From positions 104,875-168,874 of the forward strand of contig QGHH01000004.1 in the NCBI GenBank assembly GCA_003640645.1: 64,000 bases of DNA, written 5' to 3'. Below are positions 24,626-32,698 of this stretch, one piece after another. The notes under the pieces are model-generated. The model did not search any database and was not told the DNA's origin. It saw nothing but the letters and a program-made list of their open reading frames with translations. A program made the translations under genes and the position numbers. Position 1 is the first letter of the stretch, and every line of letters starts with the position of its first letter. The DNA comes from Fredinandcohnia aciditolerans (GTDB lineage Bacteria; Bacillota; Bacilli; Bacillales; Bacillaceae_L).

Positions 24626-25642
24626 ATGATTATCGGACTCTTAGTAATTCTAATCTTTGTGCTATTTTTACCATTTTCGGTCAGGATTGTTGAGAAAAAT
24701 CTGGAGTTATTCCTGTTTGTTATGGGGCTTCTTGCTGCGGTTGTCGGTGGTGTATTTAGCAGTCAGTTATTTATTCGGGCAGCAGTTGATCCCATCAAGA
24801 TCACGCTAGCTGTTTTTATTGCTGGCCTGCTCTTCAAATGGTTTCATACACCATTGCAAAGATCCATCGTTGGACTAAGCCGAAGAATCCCATTCCGCTT
24901 ATTTATTGGATTAGTTGTCATTATCCTAGGACTCATTTCAAGTATCATAACGGCCATCATTGCTGCACTTGTACTTGTTTTGGTTGCCTCTTCACTTAGA
25001 CTAGAACGTGTATCTATGATTCGCTTTGTGATAATTGCCTGTTTTTCAATCGGAATGGGAGCAGCATTAACCCCCATAGGTGAGCCCTTATCAACAATTG
25101 CAATCAGTAAGCTTAATGAAGAATTTTTCTTTTTAATCAGCTTAATCGGTCCTCAAATTTTTGCAGCACTTCTTCTATTTGGTTTATTGGCCACTCTTGT
25201 TGTGGAACCACCAAATCGAAATAAAGGAATGGTTGAAAAGGAATCAGATCTTGAAACATATGAAGAAATTCTTGTACGAGCGTTAAAGATCTATTTTTTC
25301 GTCATGGGGTTAACCTTACTAGGTGCAGGCTTTGAGCCAATGATCAATCGTTATTTCATCGGGCTTGACCCATTACTTCTTTACTGGCTAAATATGATTT
25401 CAGCTATTCTTGATAATGCCACTTTAGCAGCTGCCGAAATCAGTCCGGCGATGGACCATTTTACGATTCAATCGATACTATTAGGATTATTAATTAGTGG
25501 GGGTATGCTTATTCCTGGTAATATCCCTAATATTATCGCAGCAGGGAAATTAAATATAACAAGTAAAGAGTGGGCAAAGTTCGGAGTGCCAATGGGGCTT
25601 TGCGTTATGATGGGATATTTCATCATTATTTACTTAATGTAA
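24626..25642 (+). CDS. DUF1646 family membrane transporter
   Basis: 338 residues with about ten membrane helices in two halves. The motifs GMGAALTPIGEPLSTI and LDNATLAAAEISP occupy the positions of the helix-break motifs in ArsB/NhaD ion transporters, and DUF1646 proteins are considered putative cation transporters of that superfamily. The substrate is unknown. The start codon is ATG 24626 after GAGGTAATGTGA. It stands alone, divergent from the ECF operon. Confidence 0.85.
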   Translation: MIIGLLVILIFVLFLPFSVRIVEKNLELFLFVMGLLAAVVGGVFSSQLFIRAAVDPIKITLAVFIAGLLFKWFHTPLQRSIVGLSRRIPFRLFIGLVVIILGLISSIITAIIAALVLVLVASSLRLERVSMIRFVIIACFSIGMGAALTPIGEPLSTIAISKLNEEFFFLISLIGPQIFAALLLFGLLATLVVEPPNRNKGMVEKESDLETYEEILVRALKIYFFVMGLTLLGAGFEPMINRYFIGLDPLLLYWLNMISAILDNATLAAAEISPAMDHFTIQSILLGLLISGGMLIPGNIPNIIAAGKLNITSKEWAKFGVPMGLCVMMGYFIIIYLM

Positions 25643-25987
25643 AAAATGCCTAGTCGTATAACAGATTCTGTTTTCGAGTACAAATGGTTAAATAACACAT
25701 TAAATAGCAGTCGAATTCGTATATGACTTTGACTGCTTCCTTTTGTTGATATAATGGGATAATTAGCTTGTTTATAAGTAAATTAGTAACCTAATTCGCA
25801 CCTCTTTCAGTAAAGCGACAGAAGTTTGTGTTTCTTTGCTAATCCATTTGATAAAAAGGCACTAAATTTCTTATTTATTATATTGGGTTGTTGGATATTT
25901 CTGTTAAAATAAAAGGAGATGTTATTTAACTAAGGGTGTAGTAGAGTTAAAGTACGGATTTAATTTTCTACCAATGAGGGTGGTTGA

Positions 25988-26157
25988 ATGAAACCCAACA
26001 AAATAAATGTCTTAGGCTGGTTAATTATTATATTTTTGGGTATAAGTGAGTTCTTTTTTAAAGAGGAATTATCTATAATTACAACAGGCTTATTTGCTTA
26101 ATTATTGGTTCAACGTTAGCTTTCTATAAAGTTAAAAAAGGAAATGCCAAACAGTAA
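25988..26157 (+). pseudogene. Small membrane protein gene broken by a frameshift
   Basis: ATG 25988 with a good site (GAGGGTGG) opens a 37-codon frame ending at TAA 26099-26101. Shifting frame by one base there restores a continuous hydrophobic and then basic tail (LIIGSTLAFYKVKKGNAKQ) to a stop at 26155-26157. The intact product would be about 55 residues with two membrane segments. A true mutation and a sequencing error cannot be told apart here. Elsewhere in the 715-bp gap (25643-26357) I see only a possible promoter near 25885-25915 and two inverted repeats. Confidence 0.6.
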
Positions 26158-26234
26158 AAACTATATGTTCTTCTAGGTTTGTGAATAAGTGTACTTAAAC
26201 TAACAGGTACTTTCGTTAAATAAGAATAAATACA

Positions 26235-26267
26235 CAAAAAACACCGAAATTAATACGGTGTTTTTTT
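26235..26267. terminator. Bidirectional terminator
   Basis: AAAAAACACCG pairs with CGGTGTTTTTTT around a 9-nt loop, with T-runs on both strands. Confidence 0.85.
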
Positions 26268-26305
26268 GTATGAGATTTAACTTGCAATTTCCCCTTTTAT
26301 TTTTA

Positions 26306-26327
26306 GTTCTGTACTTCAATACAGAAC
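26306..26327. repeat. Perfect inverted repeat after the DUF1284 gene
   Basis: GTTCTGTA/TACAGAAC with a 6-nt loop, 31-52 nt beyond the DUF1284 stop. No U-tract, so not a classical terminator. Confidence 0.5.
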
Positions 26328-26357
26328 CCGTTAATAGTAGTAGGCATTTTTTTTGCT

Positions 26358-26774
26358 TTATTTCACTTCACGTAGTCCTTTACCTTCAATCATTTCCTGT
26401 ACCCCTTCTTCACAGACGCCATAGGAGCGCCATGAGCAAGATTCACACACTGTTTGAATGTCTGTAGGAATGACATGCTTTTTGATTCTATTTTCAATGT
26501 CTTCCCATCTTAAAATTTGTCCGACTCGTAGTCCCATTCTTTCTAAAATCATAGCATCCCTTTCGAAAATGGACGCATTTTGGCAATGGTATTCACCCGT
26601 ATTCGGGTACTTCTCGCATAGATGATCTGGTCCTTTAACAATCTGAATAAGTGTCCTAGGATTGTTTCTAAGGGTCTGGTGAACAATCGTCATATTTTCC
26701 ACGTACTCTCTGGAATAACCCATTCCCCTATAACCTAAAAGGCAAAAAAGATGGTGACCTCGGAGTTTGTACAT
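26358..26774 (-). CDS. DUF1284 cysteine-rich protein
   Basis: 138 residues starting YKLRGHHLFCLLGYRGMGY, the conserved opening of DUF1284. Cysteines in C(L/F)CL-like, CEKYPNTGEYHC and CESCSWRSYGVC arrangements suggest an iron-sulfur cluster or another metal site; the function is unknown. The third ATG (26774) is 6 nt after GGAGGG and is taken as the start. The gene stands alone and is divergent from the serine hydrolase gene. Confidence 0.88.
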   Translation of the reverse strand: MYKLRGHHLFCLLGYRGMGYSREYVENMTIVHQTLRNNPRTLIQIVKGPDHLCEKYPNTGEYHCQNASIFERDAMILERMGLRVGQILRWEDIENRIKKHVIPTDIQTVCESCSWRSYGVCEEGVQEMIEGKGLREVK

Positions 26775-27001
26775 CATCATCCCTCCAGCAAATTTTTAAT
26801 TGTTAACTAAATTTTTATGTAGTTTACATATATTTTAACTTATACATAATGTTATTGAAACAAAGAGTTTTATAGACTGTAAAAATATCCCTCTTCCTCA
26901 TCGAATTTCTAGAAAATTATGGTAGTATTAAATAGAGTCCCTGAATATAATTGTTGTTTGTCGCATAAGCCAATTGGAATATGACTAAGGAGTTAAATAA
27001 A

Positions 27002-28024
27002 TTGCATACTTTAAATTCAGGCTTAAACAATAAAATAAATGAATTTTGTAACCAAAGTACGTTTTCCGGAGTTGTACTTGCCAAACAACACGATGAAATA
27101 ATGATCCAGTCGGCTTACGGCTTTTCCAATAGGGCTGAAGAACTTGAGAACAAGATCAATACAAGGTTTGGAATCGCTTCTGGCTGCAAACTTTTTACCG
27201 CCATTTCAGTGTGTCAGCTTGTTGAAAAAGGATTAGTAACATTTGATACAAGATTAAAAGATTGTTTGAATATTGAGTTTCCAAATTTCGCTGAGAATAT
27301 TACCATCCACCATTTATTAACTCATACTTCAGGTGTCCCTGATTATTTTGATGAAGCCGTTATGGATGATTTTGAGGAGCTTTGGAAAGAAAATCCGATG
27401 TACCTAATCCGTGAATTGAAAGATTTTCTTCCTTTGTTCCAGAATAGCGATATGATGTTTGAGCCTGGTGAAAGATTTCACTATAACAATGCCGGCTATA
27501 TTATTTTGGGGTTGATCATTGAGCAAAAAACCGGAAAGTCGTTTGCAGATTATGTGATTGAGAATGTTTTTAATCCATGTGGTATGGACGGATCGGGATA
27601 TTTTTCTCTCGATAATCTCCCGAAAAACACGGCAATTGGGTATATCGATAACGAAGATGGAACTTGGCGAACAAATATGTACTCTATTCCTATTAAGGGA
27701 GGATCAGATGGTGGAGCATTTGTCACAGCACCTGACATGTTGAAATTTTGGAATGCTCTCTTGGGTCATAAATTAGTAAGCAAGGAAACAACTAACCTGC
27801 TTTTAACACCTCACGTACATGCTGAGGATAATGAATGTTATGGCTTTGGGGTATGGATTTCTAAAAGAGAATCTGAGATTTATAAATATCATGTGATGGG
27901 GTATGATCCTGGAGTGAGCTTTGCTTCATCTTATTATCCTGCTACAGGCATCACGCTAGTCATCCCATCCAATAAATCGTATGGTCCACATGATGTAACT
28001 GATGTTCTTGAGGAAAATATGTAA
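27002..28024 (+). CDS. Serine hydrolase, beta-lactamase class C/PBP-like
   Basis: 341 residues. Family motifs: SGCK as the SxxK nucleophile motif within FGIASGCKLF, YNNAGY as the YxN motif, and a later KGGSDGG region where the KTG-like motif is expected. There is no signal peptide or transmembrane segment, so it is probably a cytoplasmic esterase or peptidase rather than a true beta-lactamase. TTG 27002 is preferred because AAGGAG lies 9 nt before it; ATG 26981 has no ribosome binding site. It is monocistronic, ended by a strong terminator. Confidence 0.88.
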   Translation: MHTLNSGLNNKINEFCNQSTFSGVVLAKQHDEIMIQSAYGFSNRAEELENKINTRFGIASGCKLFTAISVCQLVEKGLVTFDTRLKDCLNIEFPNFAENITIHHLLTHTSGVPDYFDEAVMDDFEELWKENPMYLIRELKDFLPLFQNSDMMFEPGERFHYNNAGYIILGLIIEQKTGKSFADYVIENVFNPCGMDGSGYFSLDNLPKNTAIGYIDNEDGTWRTNMYSIPIKGGSDGGAFVTAPDMLKFWNALLGHKLVSKETTNLLLTPHVHAEDNECYGFGVWISKRESEIYKYHVMGYDPGVSFASSYYPATGITLVIPSNKSYGPHDVTDVLEENM

Positions 28025-28028
28025 TGAA

Positions 28029-28063
28029 AAATGAGGTCAGGATTGCCCTGGCCTCATTTGTTT
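28029..28063 (+). terminator. Terminator of serine hydrolase gene
   Basis: AAATGAGGTCAGG/CCTGGCCTCATTT stem (one wobble) with a 5-nt loop, then TTTGTTTTAG, 5 nt after the stop. Confidence 0.92.
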
Positions 28064-28120
28064 TAGGTATCAGTTTCTGTCATCGTCACGGGGGCGTCGT
28101 TTCGGTCATTAAATAGCGGG

Positions 28121-28912
28121 TGTGTCCGAAGGTTTGGGATCTTCGGACATGGAATGGCGAAATCAGGGTGTTTGTGTCTGAAGATTGGGGATCTTCGGAC
28201 TTGCGATAGTGAAATCATTGCGGGTGTGTCCGAAGGTTTGGGATCTTCGGACTTGCGATGGAGAAATCATTACGGGTGTGTCCGAAGATTAGGGATCTTC
28301 GGACTTGCAATGGTGAAATTAATGCGGGTGTGTCCGAAGATTAAATATCTTCGGACATGGAATGGTGAAATCAGTGTGTTTGTGTCCGAAGATCAGGCAT
28401 CTTCGGACTTGCGTGGGCGATATCATTGTGTTTGTGTCCGAAGGTTTGGTATCTTCGGACTTGCGTGGGCGAAATCGTCGCGGGTGTGTCCGAAGTTTTA
28501 GTATCTTCGGACATGGAATGGTGAAATCAGTGTGGGTGTGTCCGAAGGTTTAGTATCTTCGGACATGGAATGGTGAAGTCAGTATGGGTGTGTCCGAAGA
28601 TCAGGCATCTTCGGACTTGCGTGGGCGATATCATTGTGTTTGTGTCCGAAGATCAGGGATCTTCGGACTTGCGATGGCGAAATCATTACGGGTGTGTCCG
28701 AAGGTTAAGTATCTTCGGACTTGCGTGGGCGTAATCATTGCGGGTGTGTCCGAAGTTTTAGTATCTTCGGACATGCCATGGCGAAATCGTCGCGGGTGTG
28801 TCCGAAGGTTAAGTATCTTCGGACATGGGATGGCGAAATCGTCGCGGGTGTGTCCGAAGGTTAAGTATCTTCGGACATGGAAAGGTGAAATCATTGTTGG
28901 TGTGTCCGAAGT
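28121..28912 (+). repeat. Tandem array of fifteen exact 52-bp hairpin units
   Basis: Fifteen full units, each exactly 52 bp (28121-28900), plus a 12-bp partial unit. Every unit opens with TGTGTCCGAAG (one TGTGTCTGAAG variant, unit 2, with T in place of the first TG pair) and contains ATCTTCGGAC, giving a TCCGAAG/CTTCGGA stem of 7-9 bp with a 5-9-nt loop; the rest reads about WTGSRATGGCGAAATCATTGCGGG with many substitutions but no indels. Units 6 and 10 are identical. The array lies between the terminators of two convergent genes. Because 52 is not a multiple of 3, the open frames across it (28154-28919) are by-products. It is not a CRISPR: there are no unique spacers and no cas genes. Confidence 0.95.
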
Positions 28913-28984
28913 CAAGTAATTCCTTTATATAACGTGATCGAGTTTGAACTATTTAATATAATAGCCGCATTAAAAGTTAATTTA

Positions 28985-29022
28985 TCAAAAAAATAAAACG
29001 TGAATCCGTTTGTGAATTCACG
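28985..29022 (-). terminator. Terminator of first PepSY gene
   Basis: CGTGAAT/ATTCACG stem with a 10-nt loop followed on the minus strand by TTTTATTTTTTTG. Confidence 0.75.
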
Positions 29023-29088
29023 CTTACTGCTTGGCACTCCGAATCTGAACGCGTTAAATGCAGTTCTGGCCTCTCTTTTTATAAAAAA

Positions 29089-29763
29089 TTAGTCTCTGTC
29101 ATCGTTATTATCGTCAAGGTCATCAATTTCCTTCTCTATGATCTTTCCATTTATTGCGGAAATCTCCATTTCGACTTCTTTTCCATCATATATCATTTCA
29201 ATTTCATAATGGTTATCATCATCTAGCTCAATTTCAACAATTTTACCTGGTGTATCTTTAGTTGCAATTGAAATAGCCTGTTCTTTTGAAATCTTTACAG
29301 ATGAAGCGGCTTGTTGAGAAATAACTCGATCGTCATCGTCGCGATCAGCATTTACTTTTACAACTTTTTCAGATGATACATTGTTTTTTACATTAATATC
29401 GTCATCATCATCGTGATCATCATGCGCTTTTGCAACTGTTCCAGATGTTACGTTATTATTTTGTACCTTTACATTGTCGTCATCACGATCATCATCTACT
29501 TTCACAACTTTACCTGTAGTTGCATTGACGTCTACCTCAACATCGTCATCATGTGTACCTTCAAGCTCAACTTCGTAAATAAGCTCTCCATTCTGGTGCT
29601 CAAGCTCAACTTCCTTCACATTTGCTCCCTTTACCTCCTGCATCGCAATTTCTTCAGCTTTTTTAGATGGAACTTCAGCTTCCTTTGCGAATGCACCAAC
29701 TCCTACTGCTCCTCCTAATACAACTGTTCCAACAATTCCTAGTACCACAAGTTTTTTCTTCAT
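29089..29763 (-). CDS. PepSY-domain exported protein, Asp-rich (copy 1)
   Basis: 224 residues with a signal peptide (about 1-26), a first PepSY domain (about 30-85), an Asp-rich linker and a second PepSY domain (about 150-215). PepSY domains are thought to inhibit peptidases or bind ligands outside the cell. It is nearly identical to copy 2 (29925-30455) outside the linker, which here is about 48 residues longer because a DDRDDD-type segment has been repeated. Poly-Asp runs could bind cations. ATG 29763 follows GGAGG at 8 nt. The gene has its own promoter with phased boxes at 29811-29861. YkoI of B. subtilis, next to ykoGH, is the nearest known analogue. Confidence 0.88.
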   Translation of the reverse strand: MKKKLVVLGIVGTVVLGGAVGVGAFAKEAEVPSKKAEEIAMQEVKGANVKEVELEHQNGELIYEVELEGTHDDDVEVDVNATTGKVVKVDDDRDDDNVKVQNNNVTSGTVAKAHDDHDDDDDINVKNNVSSEKVVKVNADRDDDDRVISQQAASSVKISKEQAISIATKDTPGKIVEIELDDDNHYEIEMIYDGKEVEMEISAINGKIIEKEIDDLDDNNDDRD

Positions 29764-29810
29764 TTTTGTTTCCTCCTTTATTTGAACTATCTTAATCATA
29801 GACAACTAAA

Positions 29811-29861
29811 ATGAGGAAACTCAGATAATAAAATGAGAAATTGATGAGAAACATGTGAGAG
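29811..29861 (-). promoter_or_regulatory. Phased TTCTCAT boxes upstream of PepSY copy 1
   Basis: On the plus strand ATGAGGA (29811), ATGAGAA (29833), ATGAGAA (29844) and a weaker GTGAGAG (29855) are spaced 22, 11 and 11 bp, i.e. direct repeats TTCTCAT on the transcribed side. Direct repeats with 10-11-bp spacing are typical of OmpR/PhoB-family regulators. Confidence 0.65.
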
Positions 29862-29877
29862 TTTGTAAATATATAAA

Positions 29878-29913
29878 TAAAAAAGAGGACAGAATTTAAG
29901 TTCTGACCTCTTC
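29878..29913 (-). terminator. Terminator of PepSY copy 2
   Basis: AGAGG(T)CAGAA pairs with TTCTG(T)CCTCT, then TTTTTTATT on the minus strand; 12 nt after the stop. Confidence 0.8.
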
Positions 29914-29924
29914 TTTACAATAAT

Positions 29925-30455
29925 TTAGTCTCTCTCATCGTCGTCACGATCATCTATTTCCTTCTCTAAAATTGTTCCGTCTACTGCAGAAATCTCCATT
30001 TCGACTTCTTTACCATCATATATCATTTCAATTTCATAATGGTTATCATCATCTAGCTCAATTTCAACAATTTTACCTGGTGTATCTTTAGTTGCAATCG
30101 AAATGGCTTGTTCTTCTGAAATCTTTACTGATGAAACGGCTTGTTGAGAAGTAACTCGATCGTCATCGTCATCGTCGCGATCATCATCTACTCTCACTAC
30201 TTTACCAGTGGTCGCATTTACTACTACCTCTACATCGTCATCATATGTGCCCTTAAGCTCAACTTCATAAACAAGCTCTCCATTCTCGCGTTCTAGTTCA
30301 ACTTTTTCAACATGTGCTCCTTTTACCTCTTGCAATGCTATTTCTTCAGCTTTTTTAGAGGGAACCTCAGCTTCCTTTGCGAATGCACCAACTCCTACTG
30401 CTCCACCTAATACAACTGCTCCAACAATTCCTAGTACTACAAGTTTTTTCTTCAT
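29925..30455 (-). CDS. PepSY-domain exported protein, Asp-rich (copy 2)
   Basis: 176 residues: signal peptide (1-26), PepSY-like domain 1 (about 30-85), a short Asp-rich linker and PepSY domain 2 (about 110-170), ending in acidic residues. It is the compact paralog of the gene at 29089; the signal peptides, second domains and more than 80 bp of upstream DNA are almost identical, so the pair arose by a recent tandem duplication that included the promoter. ATG 30455 follows GGAGG. Predicted to be secreted or surface-associated and controlled by the adjacent two-component system. Confidence 0.88.
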   Translation of the reverse strand: MKKKLVVLGIVGAVVLGGAVGVGAFAKEAEVPSKKAEEIALQEVKGAHVEKVELERENGELVYEVELKGTYDDDVEVVVNATTGKVVRVDDDRDDDDDDRVTSQQAVSSVKISEEQAISIATKDTPGKIVEIELDDDNHYEIEMIYDGKEVEMEISAVDGTILEKEIDDRDDDERD

Positions 30456-30502
30456 TTTTGTTTCCTCCTTTATTTGAACTATCTTCATCATAGACAATGA
30501 AA

Positions 30503-30542
30503 ATGAGGAAACTCAGATAATAAAATGAGAAATTGATGAGAA
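30503..30542 (-). promoter_or_regulatory. Phased TTCTCAT boxes upstream of PepSY copy 2
   Basis: ATGAGGA (30503), ATGAGAA (30525) and ATGAGAA (30536) on the plus strand, spaced 22 and 11 bp, exactly as before copy 1. Confidence 0.65.
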
Positions 30543-30562
30543 TCATAGGAGTTTTCTAAGAA

Positions 30563-31282
30563 TTAATCTTCTGAGATAATCGCTTTGACTTCACCAGAAA
30601 TCGCATGAACTTGTACAGTGAATTCTTCTTCCCCGACATCTTCAATTTCAATAAAGTAATAAAGCTGGCCCGCTTCTTCTTCAAGTTCAACATCATCCAC
30701 GGCACCATTTACTTGTTTAAGAGCAAGCTCAATTGCCTGTTGCTCAGAGATACGTTGTGCAGGCTCTTGTGTATTTGGCTTTGTTTCAGGTGGTGTCTGT
30801 TGTTGCTGCTTATTTACTACAACATCTACAATCTTACCTGTTGTTGTTTCTAATTTATAAGTTGCTTCTGTTTTGTCTTTTGTGACAGTTGCATAATAAT
30901 AAGCTTTATCTTGTTCATTCTTCTTTTCTATCGTTTTAATTTTTCCGGCCTTCTCTTTGGCTAAGATATCTCGAATCTCAGCCTCCGTTTTTTCCCGAGG
31001 TTCATGTGAAATTTGAGTGAGGTTAGTAACGTCACCCGATTTCAGATTAACATCTATTTCATAAATGCCAGATTCTATTTCAAATTTAATTTTATAAATG
31101 TCTCCTTCTCGGCTCACTTCTGTGTTTTCACCGCTATACATCTTTTCTACAAGGTCAATGGCATCCTTTTCAGTTAAAGGTTCTGCAGATGTAAAGGTCT
31201 TTGTTAGCTGCCAGATCACAAAAGTTGCAATTATTATACCTGCTACAGCGATTAGACTTTTAGGAAGTGTCCCTTTTTTCAT
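30563..31282 (-). CDS. Membrane-anchored three-PepSY-repeat protein
   Basis: 239 residues with an N-terminal membrane anchor (about 10-28) and three PepSY-like repeats (about 34-90, 95-150 and 170-235), separated by a Gln/Pro/Thr-rich linker near 152-172. It is more divergent than the two Asp-rich PepSY paralogs downstream. ATG 31282 is 7 nt after GGAGTG. It lies directly after the sensor kinase gene with TTCTCAT boxes inside the kinase 3' end, which suggests that it is both a target and perhaps an extracytoplasmic modulator of the kinase. Confidence 0.85.
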   Translation of the reverse strand: MKKGTLPKSLIAVAGIIIATFVIWQLTKTFTSAEPLTEKDAIDLVEKMYSGENTEVSREGDIYKIKFEIESGIYEIDVNLKSGDVTNLTQISHEPREKTEAEIRDILAKEKAGKIKTIEKKNEQDKAYYYATVTKDKTEATYKLETTTGKIVDVVVNKQQQQTPPETKPNTQEPAQRISEQQAIELALKQVNGAVDDVELEEEAGQLYYFIEIEDVGEEEFTVQVHAISGEVKAIISED

Positions 31283-31315
31283 TGCACTCACTCCATTGAT
31301 TTCGTTTTATCTACT

Positions 31316-31349
31316 ATAATACCGGCATTTTATGAGAAATTAATGAGAA
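31316..31349 (-). promoter_or_regulatory. TTCTCAT box pair and -10 upstream of the third PepSY gene
   Basis: ATGAGAA at 31332-31338 and 31343-31349 (plus strand), 11 bp apart, overlap where a -35 would lie; a TATTAT -10 (31321-31316 on the minus strand) follows. The boxes overlap the last codons of the kinase gene. Confidence 0.6.
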
Positions 31350-32698
31350 TCCTCATTGGATAGCAGAATATTAGCAGTCGTTCCTTCCCCTTCAACACTT
31401 TCAAGAACGAGTTTAGCCCCGATTGCATCTGCCAATTCTTTTGCAAGTGAAAGTCCTAATCCATAGCCCCCTGTTTTTCTCGCTCTAGCTTTATCAACAC
31501 GGTAAAAACGATCAAATACTTTTCCAACATCCTGTGACGGAATCCCAATCCCTTGGTCTATAATTTTAATGCTTGATTGGTTCCTTTCCTTACCTATTAC
31601 TACAATCACAGGTTTTTCGCTGTATTTTAGAGCATTCTCCATTAAAATATAAAATACTTGTTTAAGCTTTTGCTTATCAGTGTTTACGATGGATTCTTCT
31701 TCCACAATGATTGAAATGTCGCGTTTGTAGCCCTCGCGGAAAGATGTTACCGACTCGTCAACTAGCTGCAGTATAGGAATGTTTTCCATCTGTAGTTTCC
31801 ATTGTTCATCATGTTTTGCCATTAATAATAGCTGCTGTGTTAATTCCCTCATATGAATGGCTTCAGATTGTATCGCATCCACTGCTTCTTGAAAAAGCTT
31901 CGGGTCTGTCTGCCCCCTCCGTTTTAAAAGACTTGAATAAGAGTCGATAACTGTTAATGGAGTTTTTAACTCATGAGATGCATTTGAGACGAAAATCTCC
32001 TGTTTTTCATAGTTTACTTCTAATAAATCCATCATTTCATTAAAAGTTTGACCCATTTCATGCAATTCATCGTTCGATTCATTTGTTAATTGAATCCGTT
32101 TATATTGACCGCTTTTTCGAATTTCCCGCATCGTTTGAATCAATGCTGTAATAGGCTTTGTAATCACATTACTTAATACCCTAGTTGAAACGATAACAGG
32201 AATGGTTGCAATTATCGTTACAGCAAGTAAGACGAGACTTAATGTTTTCAAGTTTGCAGCTGTCTGTGATAAATCTTCCATCATCTGAAGCTCGGCTACT
32301 TCACCATTTTTCCAAATGATTGGCAATGAAGCAAAAGCATATGGTCTACCATCATAATCAATGACTTGTTTGCGCTCTGATTTTTGATAGGAAGTTGGAA
32401 AGTCCTTTAATGCTTTCTGATCTGGCACATATGCTTGCGGACCGACCTTTCCATCCTGGTATACTACCTGAAGCATTCCATTAATCGGCATATATGTAGT
32501 AAGCAAGGTCTGTGCCTGTATTGTATCTATTGATTTGGATATCCCATTCAAAGCATGTACCGCTTCGGCATGTGTGCGCTCTACTTCATTTTGAAACATC
32601 ATATGTCTAAACGTAAAAAAAGACGCAACATTAATTAGGATTAACAAAATGATAAACAAAACAGCGGTGAATAAATTAATCTTTGTTCTTAGTTTCAT
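31340..32698 (-). CDS. Sensor histidine kinase (YkoH-like)
   Basis: 452 residues: membrane helix 1 (8-30), extracytoplasmic sensor domain (about 32-150), membrane helix 2 (152-172), HAMP (about 175-230), HisKA with phospho-accepting His242 in SNASHELKTPLTVI, and a HATPase with N box (LMENALKYS), G1 (DQGIGIP) and G2 (GGYGLGLSLA). It overlaps the response regulator gene by 4 nt. Synteny with PepSY genes matches ykoGH-ykoI of B. subtilis. The signal is unknown; acidic PepSY proteins as targets hint at a cell envelope or cation cue (inference). Confidence 0.94.
   Translation of the reverse strand: MKLRTKINLFTAVLFIILLILINVASFFTFRHMMFQNEVERTHAEAVHALNGISKSIDTIQAQTLLTTYMPINGMLQVVYQDGKVGPQAYVPDQKALKDFPTSYQKSERKQVIDYDGRPYAFASLPIIWKNGEVAELQMMEDLSQTAANLKTLSLVLLAVTIIATIPVIVSTRVLSNVITKPITALIQTMREIRKSGQYKRIQLTNESNDELHEMGQTFNEMMDLLEVNYEKQEIFVSNASHELKTPLTVIDSYSSLLKRRGQTDPKLFQEAVDAIQSEAIHMRELTQQLLLMAKHDEQWKLQMENIPILQLVDESVTSFREGYKRDISIIVEEESIVNTDKQKLKQVFYILMENALKYSEKPVIVVIGKERNQSSIKIIDQGIGIPSQDVGKVFDRFYRVDKARARKTGGYGLGLSLAKELADAIGAKLVLESVEGEGTTANILLSNEDSH

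Noticed and set aside
28121-28912. CRISPR array
   Set aside because: Units are contiguous and fully repetitive with no unique spacers, the repeat is degenerate, and there are no cas genes nearby.
28154-28919. Open frames across the 52-bp array as a repetitive protein
   Set aside because: The frames have no ribosome binding sites, exist on both strands, and follow simply from the scarcity of stop codons in the unit; a 52-bp period shifts the frame each unit.
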